In this document: positions 15,752-26,797 of the stretch, piece after piece
Layout of the letters: each line of letters starts with the position of its first letter
Numbering within the stretch: the stretch's first letter is position 1
Source: Acidobacteriota bacterium
GTDB taxonomy: Bacteria > Acidobacteriota > Polarisedimenticolia > J045
DNA: 52,768 bases
Assembly (NCBI GenBank): GCA_017994815.1
Contig: JAGOJY010000030.1
Coordinates: forward strand, 1-52,768
Direction: 5' to 3'
Notes under the pieces: model-generated
Databases searched by the model: none
What the model was told of the DNA's origin: nothing
Seen by the model: the letters and a program-made list of their open reading frames with translations, nothing else
Made by a program: the position numbers and the translations under genes

Positions 15752-17317
15752 TCACGGTACCAGTTGCACCGTCCCCTCGACCAGCCGGAACACCGGGTCG
15801 GGCCACAGCCCGATGATCAGCGTGCCGGCCAGCGCGATCACGATCGCGGCCGTCACGGCAGGCGTCAGCGAGTAGGCCAGTGCGTCCCCCGGCACGTCCA
15901 TGTACATCTTCACGATCACGCGAACGTAGTAATAGAGCGAAATAGCCGTGTTCACGGCCGCGACGACCGCCAGCCAGCCGAACCCGCCCTCGATCGCCGA
16001 CGCGAACAGCCACCACTTGCCGATGAACCCCGCGGTGGCGGGGATCCCGGCCAGGGACAGCAGGAACACGGTCATCGCCGCCGCGAGCCACGGCGCGCGG
16101 CGGGCCATGCCGGCAAAATCCTCGACGCGGTCGCCCGCCATCCCCTCGCGCCGCAGCATCGCGACCAGCGCGAAGGCGCCGAGGTTGGTGAAAGTGTAGG
16201 CCACCATGTAGAGCACGACCGAGAACTGGCCGTACGAGATCGCCTGCTCGCGCATGCCCGCCGGCAGGCGGCCCGAGAGCGCCGCGCCCACGGCGACCAG
16301 GCCCAACAGCGCGTATCCCGCGTGCGCGATGCTCGAGTAGGCCAAAAGGCGCTTCATGTTGTCCTGCAGGATCGCGACGGTGTTGCCGAGCGTCATCGAG
16401 ATCGCGGCCATGATCGCGAACAGGAGCGTCCACTGCTCGGCCGCGCCGGTCGCCGGCAGGCCGAGGAGGAAGATCCTCAGCCCCATGCCGAACGCAGCGG
16501 TCTTCACCGCCGTGCTCATGAAGGCGGTGACCAGCGTCGGCGCGCCTTCGTAGGCGTCGGGCGTCCAGACGTGGAACGGCGCCGCGGCCATCTTGAAGCC
16601 GACCCCGACGATCAGGAACATGATCCCGAGCGGCACCAGCTCCGTCCCGCCCGCGCGCAGCGCTCCGCGCAACGAGCCGGCGATCGCGAACAGGTTCGTC
16701 GAGCCGGTCGCGCCATACATCAACGACATGCCGTAGAGCAAGAACCCGGAGGCCAACGAGCCGAGCAGGAAGTACTTCAGCGCGGCCTCGTTCGACTTGC
16801 GCTCGCGGGTGGACCAGCCGACGAGCAGGTACACCGACAGGCTCATCGTCTCGAGGCCGGTGAACAGCGTGATGAAGTCGGTCGAGGAGACGAGGAACAT
16901 GGCCCCGACCACCGCGAACACGAGCACGGCGTGGAACTCGGGGCGCTGCATCCGCTCGATCTCGAGGAAGCGGATGCCCATCAGCGTCGAGACGATGCCG
17001 GCGGCGAGGATCGTCGCCTTGAGCACGATCGAGAAGCCGTCGACGAGCAGCAGGGGGTTGCCCGAGGCGAGGCGGAACACCGCCCCGGGCGAGTCGGCGC
17101 TGCCGGGTCCGAACACCCCGCCCAGCCCGCCGTAGAGCACGAACAGGAGCGCGAGCGCCACGCCCTGGCCGATGACGGAGATCCACGCCAGGCGGCGGTC
17201 GGAGGCCACGTCCCTGGTGAACGGGGCCACGGCGAGCAAGACGAAGCCGACGAGCGCGAGCCACAGCTCCGGCACGAGCCAGAACAGGTCGGCGACGTAC
17301 TGGGATGCGTTGACCAC
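15752..17317 (-). CDS. nuoN: NADH-quinone oxidoreductase subunit N
   Basis: This 521-aa antiporter-like subunit belongs to the membrane arm of complex I and carries protons. About 14 hydrophobic segments are visible. Typical features include 'GLETMSLSVYLLVGWSTRER', with the conserved Glu, and 'SNEAALKYFLLGSLASGFLL', with the conserved Lys. The lysine of the central helix lies in 'KRLLAYSSIAHAGYALLG'. GTG start at 17315-17317, five bases after the nuoM stop. It is the last nuo gene, followed by atpZ. Confidence 0.95.
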   Translation of the reverse strand: MVNASQYVADLFWLVPELWLALVGFVLLAVAPFTRDVASDRRLAWISVIGQGVALALLFVLYGGLGGVFGPGSADSPGAVFRLASGNPLLLVDGFSIVLKATILAAGIVSTLMGIRFLEIERMQRPEFHAVLVFAVVGAMFLVSSTDFITLFTGLETMSLSVYLLVGWSTRERKSNEAALKYFLLGSLASGFLLYGMSLMYGATGSTNLFAIAGSLRGALRAGGTELVPLGIMFLIVGVGFKMAAAPFHVWTPDAYEGAPTLVTAFMSTAVKTAAFGMGLRIFLLGLPATGAAEQWTLLFAIMAAISMTLGNTVAILQDNMKRLLAYSSIAHAGYALLGLVAVGAALSGRLPAGMREQAISYGQFSVVLYMVAYTFTNLGAFALVAMLRREGMAGDRVEDFAGMARRAPWLAAAMTVFLLSLAGIPATAGFIGKWWLFASAIEGGFGWLAVVAAVNTAISLYYYVRVIVKMYMDVPGDALAYSLTPAVTAAIVIALAGTLIIGLWPDPVFRLVEGTVQLVP

Positions 17318-17321
17318 GGCG

Positions 17322-19028
17322 TCACTCCAGGGGCGCGGCGGCCGGCAGCGCGCCGGTCGCGTGCGGCTGCCCGGCGGGCAGCGCCGCGGCCGGCGCGGCC
17401 GGCGCCGGCGTTTCGTGGGCCGCGCTCGTGCCGTGTCCCGTCACGGGAGCCGGGGTCTCGCCCGGCAACGGCGGCAGCTCGACCGCGGCGTCCACCTGCC
17501 GCAGCACCGGGACGACCTGCGCGTTGACCAGCCGGTCCACCGGCGCGTCGAGGAAGTCGAAGAACGGCTTGGGATAGATGCCGATCCAGACCGCCAGCAC
17601 GACCAGCGGGATCAGCGTCCACTTCTCGCGCCAGTTCATGTCGGGGATGTGCTCGTTCTCGGGGTTGGTCACCGGCCCGAACATCGTCCGCTGGTACAGC
17701 CACAGGAGGTACGCCGCGCCGAGCACGATGCCCGACGCCGCGAGGACCACCCACCAGAAGCTGGACAGGCCGAAGAACGAGTACGCGCTCCCGCCGACCT
17801 GCACCAGCCCGGCCAGGATCGCGATCTCGCCGATGAAGCCATTCAAGGTCGGCAACCCGGCCGAGGAGAGCATGATGATCATGAAGTAGATCGCGAAGAC
17901 CGGGATGACCCGGGCCAAACCGCCGTAATCGGCGATCAGCCGCGTGTGCCGGCGCTCGTAGATGATCCCGACGATGAGGAACAACGCCCCGGTCGAGATC
18001 CCGTGGTTCAGCATCTGCAAGACGCTGCCCTTGACACCGTACAGGTTCAGCGCGAACAGCCCGATCATCGTCATGCCGAGGTGGCTGACCGACGAGTACG
18101 CCACCAGCTTCTTCCAATCCTTCTGCACCAGCGAGACCATCGCGCCGTAGATGATCCCGATGATGCACAACGACAGCAGCCACCACATGTTGTCCACGGT
18201 CTGCTTGGGGAAGATCGGCACCGAGAAGCGATAGAAGCCGTAGGTGCCCATCTTCAGCAGGACCCCGGCCAGGATCACCGAGCCCGCGGTGGGCGCCTCG
18301 ACGTGGGCATCGGGCAACCAAGTGTGGAACGGGAACATCGGCACCTTGATCGCGAAGCCGAGGAAGAACGCCAGGAACACCCACTGGCCCCAGGACCAGA
18401 CCGCCGTGTGCGGGCCGAGTTCGTGCAGCTTGACGATGTCGAACGTGCGCTCGCCGAGGACATCGCCGGCGAAGAAGTACAGGGCGATGATGCCGAGCAG
18501 CATCAACACCGAGCCCAGCAGCGTGTAGAGGAAGAACTTGATCGCGGCGTACAGCTTCCGCGGTCCACCCCAGACGCCGATGATGAAGTACATCGGCACC
18601 AGCATCACTTCCCAGAAGATGTAGAACAAGAACAGGTCGAGCGCGCAGAACACGCCGAGCATGCCGACTTCCAACAGCAGGAAGAAGACGTAGTACTCCT
18701 TGACCCGCTCCTTGATCGCGGTCCAGGACGACAGGATCGAGATGAAGCTCAACAGCGTGGTCAGGACGACCAGCAGCAGCGACACCCCGTCCACGCCCAT
18801 CTTGTACTGGACGCCGAAGGAGGGGATCCAGTTCGCCGCCTCGACGAACTGGAACCCGCCGTCGCTCTTGTCGTACTGGAAGATCGGCCAGAGCGACAGC
18901 ACGAAGTCGGCCAGCGCCGTCCAGGTGGCGATGTGGATGATCGCGCGCTCGTTCCTCTTCGGGACGAAGAACACGATCGCCAGCGCCGCCGCCAGCGGCA
19001 GGAACGTGATGATCGAGAGGATCGCCAT
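17322..19028 (-). CDS. nuoM: NADH-quinone oxidoreductase subunit M
   Basis: This 568-aa antiporter-like subunit has about 14 membrane helices. Recognisable features include 'FLFYIFWEVMLVPMYFIIGV' with the key Glu, 'KVPMFPFHTWLPDAHVEAPT' and 'KKLVAYSSVSHLGMTMIGLF'. After the last helices it has an unusual Pro/Ala-rich C-terminal tail of about 80 residues ('ETPAPAAPAAALPAGQP'), beyond the normal length of about 500. The tail may be on the periplasmic side, but topology was not computed. It lies between nuoL and nuoN. Confidence 0.95.
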   Translation of the reverse strand: MAILSIITFLPLAAALAIVFFVPKRNERAIIHIATWTALADFVLSLWPIFQYDKSDGGFQFVEAANWIPSFGVQYKMGVDGVSLLLVVLTTLLSFISILSSWTAIKERVKEYYVFFLLLEVGMLGVFCALDLFLFYIFWEVMLVPMYFIIGVWGGPRKLYAAIKFFLYTLLGSVLMLLGIIALYFFAGDVLGERTFDIVKLHELGPHTAVWSWGQWVFLAFFLGFAIKVPMFPFHTWLPDAHVEAPTAGSVILAGVLLKMGTYGFYRFSVPIFPKQTVDNMWWLLSLCIIGIIYGAMVSLVQKDWKKLVAYSSVSHLGMTMIGLFALNLYGVKGSVLQMLNHGISTGALFLIVGIIYERRHTRLIADYGGLARVIPVFAIYFMIIMLSSAGLPTLNGFIGEIAILAGLVQVGGSAYSFFGLSSFWWVVLAASGIVLGAAYLLWLYQRTMFGPVTNPENEHIPDMNWREKWTLIPLVVLAVWIGIYPKPFFDFLDAPVDRLVNAQVVPVLRQVDAAVELPPLPGETPAPVTGHGTSAAHETPAPAAPAAALPAGQPHATGALPAAAPLE

Positions 19029-19061
19029 GTTCGTCTCTTTGCCCCCGTTAAGGCAGCAGGT

Positions 19062-21281
<2,220 letters not shown>

Positions 21282-21297
21282 CGCGATCTCCTCGGTC

Positions 21298-21600
21298 CTA
21301 CCACTTCATCCAGTTCGCGTCGTCGGTCATGACCGTCTCACGGTTGCGGTACAGGGCCAGCACGATGGCCAGGCCGACCGCGACCTCCGCGGCCGCGATC
21401 ACGATGACGAACACCCCGAACACCTGCCCCACGGGATCCGGCAGGAACCGCGAGAAACCGATCAGGTTGAGGTTGGCCGAGTTCAGGACCAGCTCGATCG
21501 ACATGAACATGATGATCGCGTTGCGCCGGACGAGCATCCCGATCGTGCCGAGGGCCAGCATCAGGATGCTGACGATCAGGACGTGCTGCATCGTGAGCAT
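21298..21600 (-). CDS. nuoK: NADH-quinone oxidoreductase subunit K
   Basis: This 100-aa subunit has three membrane helices. The conserved glutamates used in proton transfer are in 'MFMSIELVLNSANLNLIGF' and 'VIVIAAAEVAVGLAIVLALY'. The ATG at 21598-21600 has GGAGGGC just upstream; a second ATG three codons later is a possible alternative. Normal size and position after nuoJ. Confidence 0.95.
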   Translation of the reverse strand: MLTMQHVLIVSILMLALGTIGMLVRRNAIIMFMSIELVLNSANLNLIGFSRFLPDPVGQVFGVFVIVIAAAEVAVGLAIVLALYRNRETVMTDDANWMKW

Positions 21601-21609
21601 CAGCCCTCC

Positions 21610-22161
21610 TCAGGCTTCCGAGCGGCGCGCGAGGATCACCGCGCCGACGATCGCGACCAACAGGAGCACGGAGGCCAGTTCGAACGGGACCAGGTAATCG
21701 ACGTACAACAGCGTCCCGATCCAGGCCGTGTTGCCCAGCACGCCGGCCCCGCCGTCGGGCCCCTGCAGCGCCGCCACGGTCTCGTGGTGGCCCGGCACCC
21801 CGCCGGCGCCCGGCAGCAGCGCCAGCAGCACGCCGGCGAAGGCCAGCGTCAAAACGGCCCAGATCGCGCGCTGCACGCGCGTCGGATGGTGGCCGACCCG
21901 GACCTTCTCCAGGTCGAACCCGCGCCGGTTCAGGTCGACCAGCATGATCACGAACAGGAACAGGACCATCACGCCGCCGGCGTAGACCAGCAGCTGGACC
22001 ACGGCGAGGAACTCGGCCCACAGCGCGACGAACAACCCCGCCACCGAGCACAGGCACAGCAGCAGGAACATCGCGCAGTGCACCGGGTGCCGCGTCGCGA
22101 TCACGCCCGCGGCGCCGACCAGCGTCAGGAACGCCAGCACCCCGAAAGTGAAAAGCTCCAT
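21610..22161 (-). CDS. nuoJ: NADH-quinone oxidoreductase subunit J
   Basis: This 183-aa membrane subunit has about five helices. Family features include 'HPVHCAMFLLLCLCSVAGLF' near the N-terminus, 'FLAVVQLLVYAGGVMVLFLF' containing the pi-bulge region, and 'VDYLVPFELASVLLLVAIVG' near the C-terminus. It is separated from nuoI by about 90 bases containing two GC-rich hairpins, the largest gap inside the nuo run. Confidence 0.94.
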   Translation of the reverse strand: MELFTFGVLAFLTLVGAAGVIATRHPVHCAMFLLLCLCSVAGLFVALWAEFLAVVQLLVYAGGVMVLFLFVIMLVDLNRRGFDLEKVRVGHHPTRVQRAIWAVLTLAFAGVLLALLPGAGGVPGHHETVAALQGPDGGAGVLGNTAWIGTLLYVDYLVPFELASVLLLVAIVGAVILARRSEA

Positions 22162-22235
22162 ACCCCAGCTCCCGTGCGCTCCCGGACGCCCACCGCGCGT
22201 CCGGATTCGACCGGGCCGGCTACGCCGGACCCGGC

Positions 22236-22254
22236 GGGCCGCCTGCGGCGGCCC
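22236..22254. repeat. Intra-operon hairpin GGGCCGCC-TGC-GGCGGCCC
   Basis: A perfect 8-bp stem with a 3-nt loop lies directly beyond the nuoI stop (TAG 22255-22257) and before nuoJ. A second, imperfect hairpin (about 22212-22231) lies beside it. The unit closely matches the hairpin at 1211-1228, also next to a TAG stop. It may be a REP-like repeat that processes or attenuates the nuo transcript. Confidence 0.5.
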
Positions 22255-22767
22255 CTACGATTTCTTCCATTGCGGCGTCGGTTTCCCCTCGTACAGGTCC
22301 TTCTGGTCGGCGATGAACTTCGCGCGGTCGTAGTCCGCCAGCTCGTAGTCGTGGCTCATGTAGATCGCCGTCAACGGCGTGGTCGGGCACGGATCGACGC
22401 ACAGCCCGCACAGGCAGCAGCGCTCGTAGTCGATGATGAACGTCTTGGGCCGCTTGCCCTTCCCCGACGGGTTCGATTCGGTCTCGATCTTGATGCACAG
22501 GTCGGGACAGATCCGTTCGCACTGCAGGCAGGCGATGCACAGTTCCTCGCCCGTCGCGGGGTGGTTCCTGAGCCGCGGGTAACCGCGGAACCGCGGCTGC
22601 AGGGGCAGCCGCTCCTCGGGGTACTGCACCGTGAACGGCTCCTTCAGCCCGCGGTAGAAGTGGAGCATCGTCACGCTCAGCCCCTCGATCAGCTCCCAGA
22701 GCAGGAGCCGCTTCCACCACGGCAACCCGGCCGGGCGGGGCGTGACGACGGCGTTGGCGGAACCCAT
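22255..22767 (-). CDS. nuoI: NADH-quinone oxidoreductase subunit I (2x[4Fe-4S])
   Basis: This 170-aa ferredoxin-like subunit holds clusters N6a and N6b, which pass electrons towards NuoB. Both motifs are complete: CIACLQCERICPDLCI and CCLCGLCVDPCPTTPL. The N-terminal amphipathic region 'EGLSVTMLHFYRGLKEPFTV' is normal for the family. ATG at 22765-22767 with GGAGG before it. It follows nuoH by 12 bases. Confidence 0.95.
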   Translation of the reverse strand: MGSANAVVTPRPAGLPWWKRLLLWELIEGLSVTMLHFYRGLKEPFTVQYPEERLPLQPRFRGYPRLRNHPATGEELCIACLQCERICPDLCIKIETESNPSGKGKRPKTFIIDYERCCLCGLCVDPCPTTPLTAIYMSHDYELADYDRAKFIADQKDLYEGKPTPQWKKS

Positions 22768-22779
22768 CGATCCTCCGGC

Positions 22780-23871
22780 TCAGCGCGGAACGGCGTCCCA
22801 GGCCAGGAGCACCGCGCCGGTGAGAAGGACCCACACCAGCCCCGCCGGGATCATCCACTTCCAGCCCAGGTCCATCAGCTGGTCGTAGCGGTACCGCGGG
22901 AACGTGGCGCGAATCCACAGGTAGACGTAGATCACGAGGAAGACCTTGAACACGAACCAGAAGATCCCCAGGAGGAGCAGGCCGACCGGGCCGCCCCAGG
23001 CCCCGGCGAGCCAGCCCGGCACCTGCGGGAAGACGTAGCCCAGCCCGAAGGTGATCGGCAGCCAGCCGCCGAGGAACACGGTCACGAGCAACGTGCCGAT
23101 GACGATCATGCCCAGGTACTCGGCCAGGTAGAAGAAGGCGAAGCGCATCCCGCTGTACTCGGTGTGGAACCCGGCCACCAGTTCGTTCTCGGCTTCCGGC
23201 AGGTCGAACGGCGCGCGGTTCGTCTCCGCCACGCCCGCGATGTAGAACAGCGCCAGCGCGAACGGCTGCGCGACGAACATCCAGACGTTCTGCTGCTGCC
23301 ACTGGACCATGCCGACCGTCGAGGCGGTGCCGGCGACCATCATCGCGCCGATGATCGCCAGGCCCAGCGGGACCTCGTAGGAGACCATCTGGGCCGCGCT
23401 GCGCAGCGCGCCGAGCAGGGAGTACTTGGAGTTGCTGGCCCAGCCGCCGAGCACGATGCCGAACACGCCGATCGAGGAGATCGACAGGATGTAGATGATC
23501 CCGACGTTGACGTCGGCGATGTAGGGCCGGATCGAGTAGCCGAGCAGCTCCAACGTCGCCTCCGGCCCGGCGTAGGGGATCACGGCCAGCGAAGCGACGG
23601 CGGCCATCGTGGCGATGACCGGGGCGATCGTGAACACGGCCCAGTTCGCGCGCCGCGGCGAGAAATCCTCCTTCAAGAGGAGCTTGATCACGTCGGCGAT
23701 CGGTTGCAGGAACCCGCGCGGCCCGACGCGGTTGGGCCCGATCCGCACCTGCATGAACGCCAGCACCTTGCGTTCGAGGAGCGTCATGTAGGCCACGCAG
23801 AGCAACACGATCAGCACCAGCACGACCGCGTGCACGAACGGGACGATCACCCACTGGCCCACGCTGCTCAC
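22780..23871 (-). CDS. nuoH: NADH-quinone oxidoreductase subunit H
   Basis: This 363-aa membrane subunit forms part of the quinone chamber. Conserved features are 'LLERKVLAFMQVRIGPNRVG', 'ETNRAPFDLPEAENELVAGF' with the acidic loop at the quinone site, and 'FLVIYVYLWIRATFPRYRYD'. About eight helices are visible. The GTG start at 23869-23871 has only a modest ribosome site. It links the nuoABCD and nuoIJKLMN parts of the run. Confidence 0.95.
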   Translation of the reverse strand: MSSVGQWVIVPFVHAVVLVLIVLLCVAYMTLLERKVLAFMQVRIGPNRVGPRGFLQPIADVIKLLLKEDFSPRRANWAVFTIAPVIATMAAVASLAVIPYAGPEATLELLGYSIRPYIADVNVGIIYILSISSIGVFGIVLGGWASNSKYSLLGALRSAAQMVSYEVPLGLAIIGAMMVAGTASTVGMVQWQQQNVWMFVAQPFALALFYIAGVAETNRAPFDLPEAENELVAGFHTEYSGMRFAFFYLAEYLGMIVIGTLLVTVFLGGWLPITFGLGYVFPQVPGWLAGAWGGPVGLLLLGIFWFVFKVFLVIYVYLWIRATFPRYRYDQLMDLGWKWMIPAGLVWVLLTGAVLLAWDAVPR

Positions 23872-23913
23872 CGTTCCCCCCCGATCGGGCGCACCCGCAT
23901 CCGCGCCGTCATG

Positions 23914-25035
23914 TCAGCGGTCCACGCAGCCGAGCACGATGTCGATCGTGCCGATCAGCGCCACGACGTCCGCCACCATGTGGCCCTTCGCCAGGACCGG
24001 CAGGCCCTGCAGGTTGTTGAAGGACGGCGAGCGGTAGCGCACGCGGTACGGCTTGTCGCTGCCGTCCGAGACCAGGTAGACCGACATCTCGCCGCGCGGC
24101 GACTCGGTCATGAAGTACGCCTCGGCGCCCTTGGCCGGCCGCAGCCGCCCGGGGACCTTGGCCATGATCGGGCCGTCGGGCATCTTCTCCAGCGCCTCCA
24201 GCACCAGGCGCTTCGACTGGCGCATCTCCTCCATGCGGATCAGGTAGCGGTCGTACGTGTCGCCGCGCGAGCCGACCGGCACGTCGAAGTGGAGGTCGGC
24301 GTAGCACTCGTAGGGCTTGTACTTGCGGATGTCGTAATCCACGCCCGAGCCGCGCAGCGTCGGCCCGGTCATGCCGTTGGCCACCGCGGTCGCGGCGTCG
24401 ATGGCGCCGACGCCCTCGGTCCTCTTGCGCCAGATGCGGTTGGCCGTGAGCATCCGCTCGTACTGCTCGATCCGGCCCGGCAGCTCGTCGAGGAAGGCGC
24501 GGCAGGCCGGGATCCAGTCGTCCGGGAACTCGAACGGCATCCCGCCGATGCGGATCGCGTTGTACGTCAGGCGCGCGCCGCAGTAGCCCTCGAACAGGTC
24601 GAGCACCTTCTCCCGCTCGCGGAAGGCGTAGAGGAAGATCGTCAGGGCGCCGATGTCCATGGCGTGCGTGCCGAGCCAGACCAGGTGCGAGGCGATCCGC
24701 TGCAGCTCCGCCAGCACGACCCGCATGTACTGCGCCCGCGGCGGGACCTCGATCCCGGCGAGCTTCTCCACCGCCCCGATGAACGAGTGGTTCTCGGAGT
24801 AGGCCGCGCAGTAGTCGAGCCGGTCGGTGTACGGCGTGACGCTGCGATAGGCGCGCGCCTCCGACAGCTTCTCCACACCGCGGTGCAGGTAGCCGATCAC
24901 CGGCCGGACGTTGACGATCGTCTCGCCCTGCAGCTGGAGAATCACGCGCAGCACGCCGTGCGTCGCGGGGTGCTGCGGGCCCATGTTGATCTCGAGCTCG
25001 CTGGTGTGGTCCACGTGCGGCATCTGCTCGGGCAC
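23914..25035 (-). CDS. nuoD: NADH-quinone oxidoreductase subunit D
   Basis: This 373-aa subunit, with NuoB, forms the quinone-reduction site; it descends from the large subunit of NiFe hydrogenases but has lost the metal cysteines. Features are 'NMGPQHPATHGVLRVILQLQ' with the quinone-site His, 'GYLHRGVEKLSEARAY', 'YCAAYSENHSF' and the C-terminal 'IGTIDIVLGCVDR'. I chose the GTG at 25033-25035 because AAGGAG lies eight bases upstream; a GTG at 25044 overlapping the nuoC stop and an ATG at 25023 are alternatives. NuoC and NuoD are separate, not fused. Confidence 0.94.
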   Translation of the reverse strand: MPEQMPHVDHTSELEINMGPQHPATHGVLRVILQLQGETIVNVRPVIGYLHRGVEKLSEARAYRSVTPYTDRLDYCAAYSENHSFIGAVEKLAGIEVPPRAQYMRVVLAELQRIASHLVWLGTHAMDIGALTIFLYAFREREKVLDLFEGYCGARLTYNAIRIGGMPFEFPDDWIPACRAFLDELPGRIEQYERMLTANRIWRKRTEGVGAIDAATAVANGMTGPTLRGSGVDYDIRKYKPYECYADLHFDVPVGSRGDTYDRYLIRMEEMRQSKRLVLEALEKMPDGPIMAKVPGRLRPAKGAEAYFMTESPRGEMSVYLVSDGSDKPYRVRYRSPSFNNLQGLPVLAKGHMVADVVALIGTIDIVLGCVDR

Positions 25036-25040
25036 GCCGG

Positions 25041-25610
25041 TCACTCCTTGCGGTACGTCTTGTGGTCGCCCGGGTTGCCCTCGAGCGGGTATTCCCTGCG
25101 CAACGGGTGCCCCTGCCAGTCGTCCGGCAGGAGGATCCGTGTCGGGTCGGGGTGACCGGAGAACTCGACCCCGACCATGTCGTACGCCTCGCGCTCGTTC
25201 CAGTTGGCGGAGGGATAGACGCCGGTGACGCTGGGCACCTGCTCGCCCTCGGGGGTCACGACCTTGACGATCAACTCCTGCCGCGTGGGCCAGGAGAACA
25301 GGCAGTAGGTGACCTCCAGCGGCGCTTCCGCGCGGTCCGGGAAGTGCGTCGCGAACAGCGTCGCGAGGTGGTCGAACCGGCACCGCTCGTCGTCGCGCAG
25401 GAAGCGCAGCACTTCGACGACCTCGTCGCGGCGCACGCGCACGATCGGCACGCCGGCCCAGAAGCGCACGTCCTCGATCAGCTCGGCGTGGCGCTCGCGC
25501 AGCCGCTCCAGCGCGGGCGAGGCGACCGGCTCCGCGAGCGGGTCGACCTTCGGCGCGGCGGGCGCCGCCGGTGCCGGGGCGGCGGGCTTGCTTTCCTGTT
25601 CGTCTGCCAT
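25041..25610 (-). CDS. nuoC: NADH-quinone oxidoreductase subunit C
   Basis: This 189-aa connecting subunit of the peripheral arm has the family signature near its C-terminus: 'SANWNEREAYDMVGVEFSGH' and 'ILLPDDWQGHPLRREYPLEG'. The first ~30 residues are an Ala/Pro/Lys-rich tail that probably is disordered. It lies between nuoB and nuoD. Confidence 0.95.
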   Translation of the reverse strand: MADEQESKPAAPAPAAPAAPKVDPLAEPVASPALERLRERHAELIEDVRFWAGVPIVRVRRDEVVEVLRFLRDDERCRFDHLATLFATHFPDRAEAPLEVTYCLFSWPTRQELIVKVVTPEGEQVPSVTGVYPSANWNEREAYDMVGVEFSGHPDPTRILLPDDWQGHPLRREYPLEGNPGDHKTYRKE

Positions 25611-25623
25611 CGGGTGTCCTGCC

Positions 25624-25640
25624 GGGCCGCGCGGCGGCCC
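25624..25640. repeat. Intra-operon hairpin GGGCCGC-GCG-GCGGCCC
   Basis: A perfect 7-bp stem with a 3-nt loop lies in the 46-base gap between nuoB and nuoC. It resembles the hairpins at 22236-22254 and 1211-1228 and may belong to the same repeat family. Confidence 0.45.
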
Positions 25641-25656
25641 CTCCCGCGCCGGGCCG

Positions 25657-26142
25657 TCAGGCCGGGCGGCGGATCACGTCCATCTTCTGGATCTTCTCCT
25701 GCAGCCGCATCAGCCCGTAGAGCAGCGCCTCCGGCCGCGGCGGGCAACCCGGGATGTACACGTCCACCGGCACGACCTTGTCCACGCCCTGCACGTGGCT
25801 GTAGGTCGGGAACGGCCCGCCCGAGGTGGCGCAGATCCCCATCGAGATGCACCACTTCGGCTGCGGCATCTGCTCCCACAGGCGGCGGATCAAAGGCGCC
25901 ATCTTCTCGGTGACCGAACCGGCGACGATCATCAGGTCCGACTGCCGGGGCGTCGCGCGGTAGATGCCGGCCCCGAAGCGGTCGATGTCGAACCGCGAGG
26001 CGCCGGCGGCCATCATCTCGATCGCGCAGCACGCCAGGCCGAACGTCATCGGCCACAGCGACGACTTGCGCGCCCAGTTGAAGACGTTGTCGACCGTCGT
26101 GGTGATCACGCCGGGCGGGAGTTTTCCGTCGACCAGTCCCAT
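25657..26142 (-). CDS. nuoB: NADH-quinone oxidoreductase subunit B
   Basis: This 161-aa subunit carries cluster N2, which reduces quinone. All ligands are visible: the double Cys in '[20 protein letters not shown]', Cys in '[13 protein letters not shown]' and Cys in '[17 protein letters not shown]'. Normal length. The ATG at 26140-26142 comes just after the nuoA stop. Confidence 0.95.
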   Translation of the reverse strand: MGLVDGKLPPGVITTTVDNVFNWARKSSLWPMTFGLACCAIEMMAAGASRFDIDRFGAGIYRATPRQSDLMIVAGSVTEKMAPLIRRLWEQMPQPKWCISMGICATSGGPFPTYSHVQGVDKVVPVDVYIPGCPPRPEALLYGLMRLQEKIQKMDVIRRPA

Positions 26143-26146
26143 GCGC

Positions 26147-26596
26147 TCACTCCGTGCTCGCGACGAGGACCGATTCCCGCCGCGGCAGGGGTTGGGTTGG
26201 CTGCGCCACGATCCCGGGGCCGAGCGCGGCGGCGGAGCGCATCGTGCCCCAGCGCAGCGCGCCCTTCTTCAGCACGTAGAAGTACCCGAGCAGCAGCACG
26301 GCGATGAACAGGGTCATCTCGACGAAGCCGAACAGCCCGAGCGCGCGGTACCGCACCGCCCACGGGAACAGGAAGATCGTCTCGACGTCGAAGACGACGA
26401 ACAGCACGGCCACCAGGTAGTAGCGGATCGAGATCTTCTCGCGGACCTCGCCGGTGCTCTCCAGCCCGCACTCGTACGGGTCGCGCTTGAGGTCCTCGTC
26501 CTTGCGCGGGGCCAGCGCGCGCGAGACGAGGAACGTCACGAGCGGCAACCCGGCCCCGATGACGACCATGACGGCGATCGGCAGGTAATGAACCAC
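26147..26596 (-). CDS. nuoA: NADH-quinone oxidoreductase subunit A
   Basis: This 149-aa membrane subunit has three helices and the family signature '[20 protein letters not shown]' with the loop Cys, followed by '[20 protein letters not shown]' and its conserved Asp/Glu. The GTG at 26594-26596 was chosen because GGAGG lies five bases before it; the frame extends further upstream without protein-like sequence. It is the first gene of the nuo-atp run, about 165 bases after a predicted promoter. Confidence 0.94.
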   Translation of the reverse strand: MVHYLPIAVMVVIGAGLPLVTFLVSRALAPRKDEDLKRDPYECGLESTGEVREKISIRYYLVAVLFVVFDVETIFLFPWAVRYRALGLFGFVEMTLFIAVLLLGYFYVLKKGALRWGTMRSAAALGPGIVAQPTQPLPRRESVLVASTE

Positions 26597-26768
26597 ACGA
26601 TCCTCCCGCGGAGAGCCTCGCCTGTCAGCTTCTGTACCAGCCACGTGGATTCGGGCGCACAAACTGCCGCGCGAGACCCGCGCGGAAGTCTGTCCGGACT
26701 GCTTCGCTACTCTTCAATAAAGTCCGAAACCTGCCCTTGCGCCGCGATAACTTCCAGTTAGTTGCGAC

Positions 26769-26797
26769 AGCTTACCAATCGTCTTCGGGAGGGTCAA
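26769..26797 (-). promoter_or_regulatory. Sigma-70-type promoter for the nuo-atp run
   Basis: On the minus strand, TTGACC (26797-26792), a 17-nt spacer and TAAGCT (26774-26769) lie upstream of nuoA. The -35 box includes the TGA stop codon (26794-26796) of the upstream gene, as also seen at 6896-6901. The leader of about 165 bases, including a T/A-richer stretch, has no gene. Confidence 0.5.
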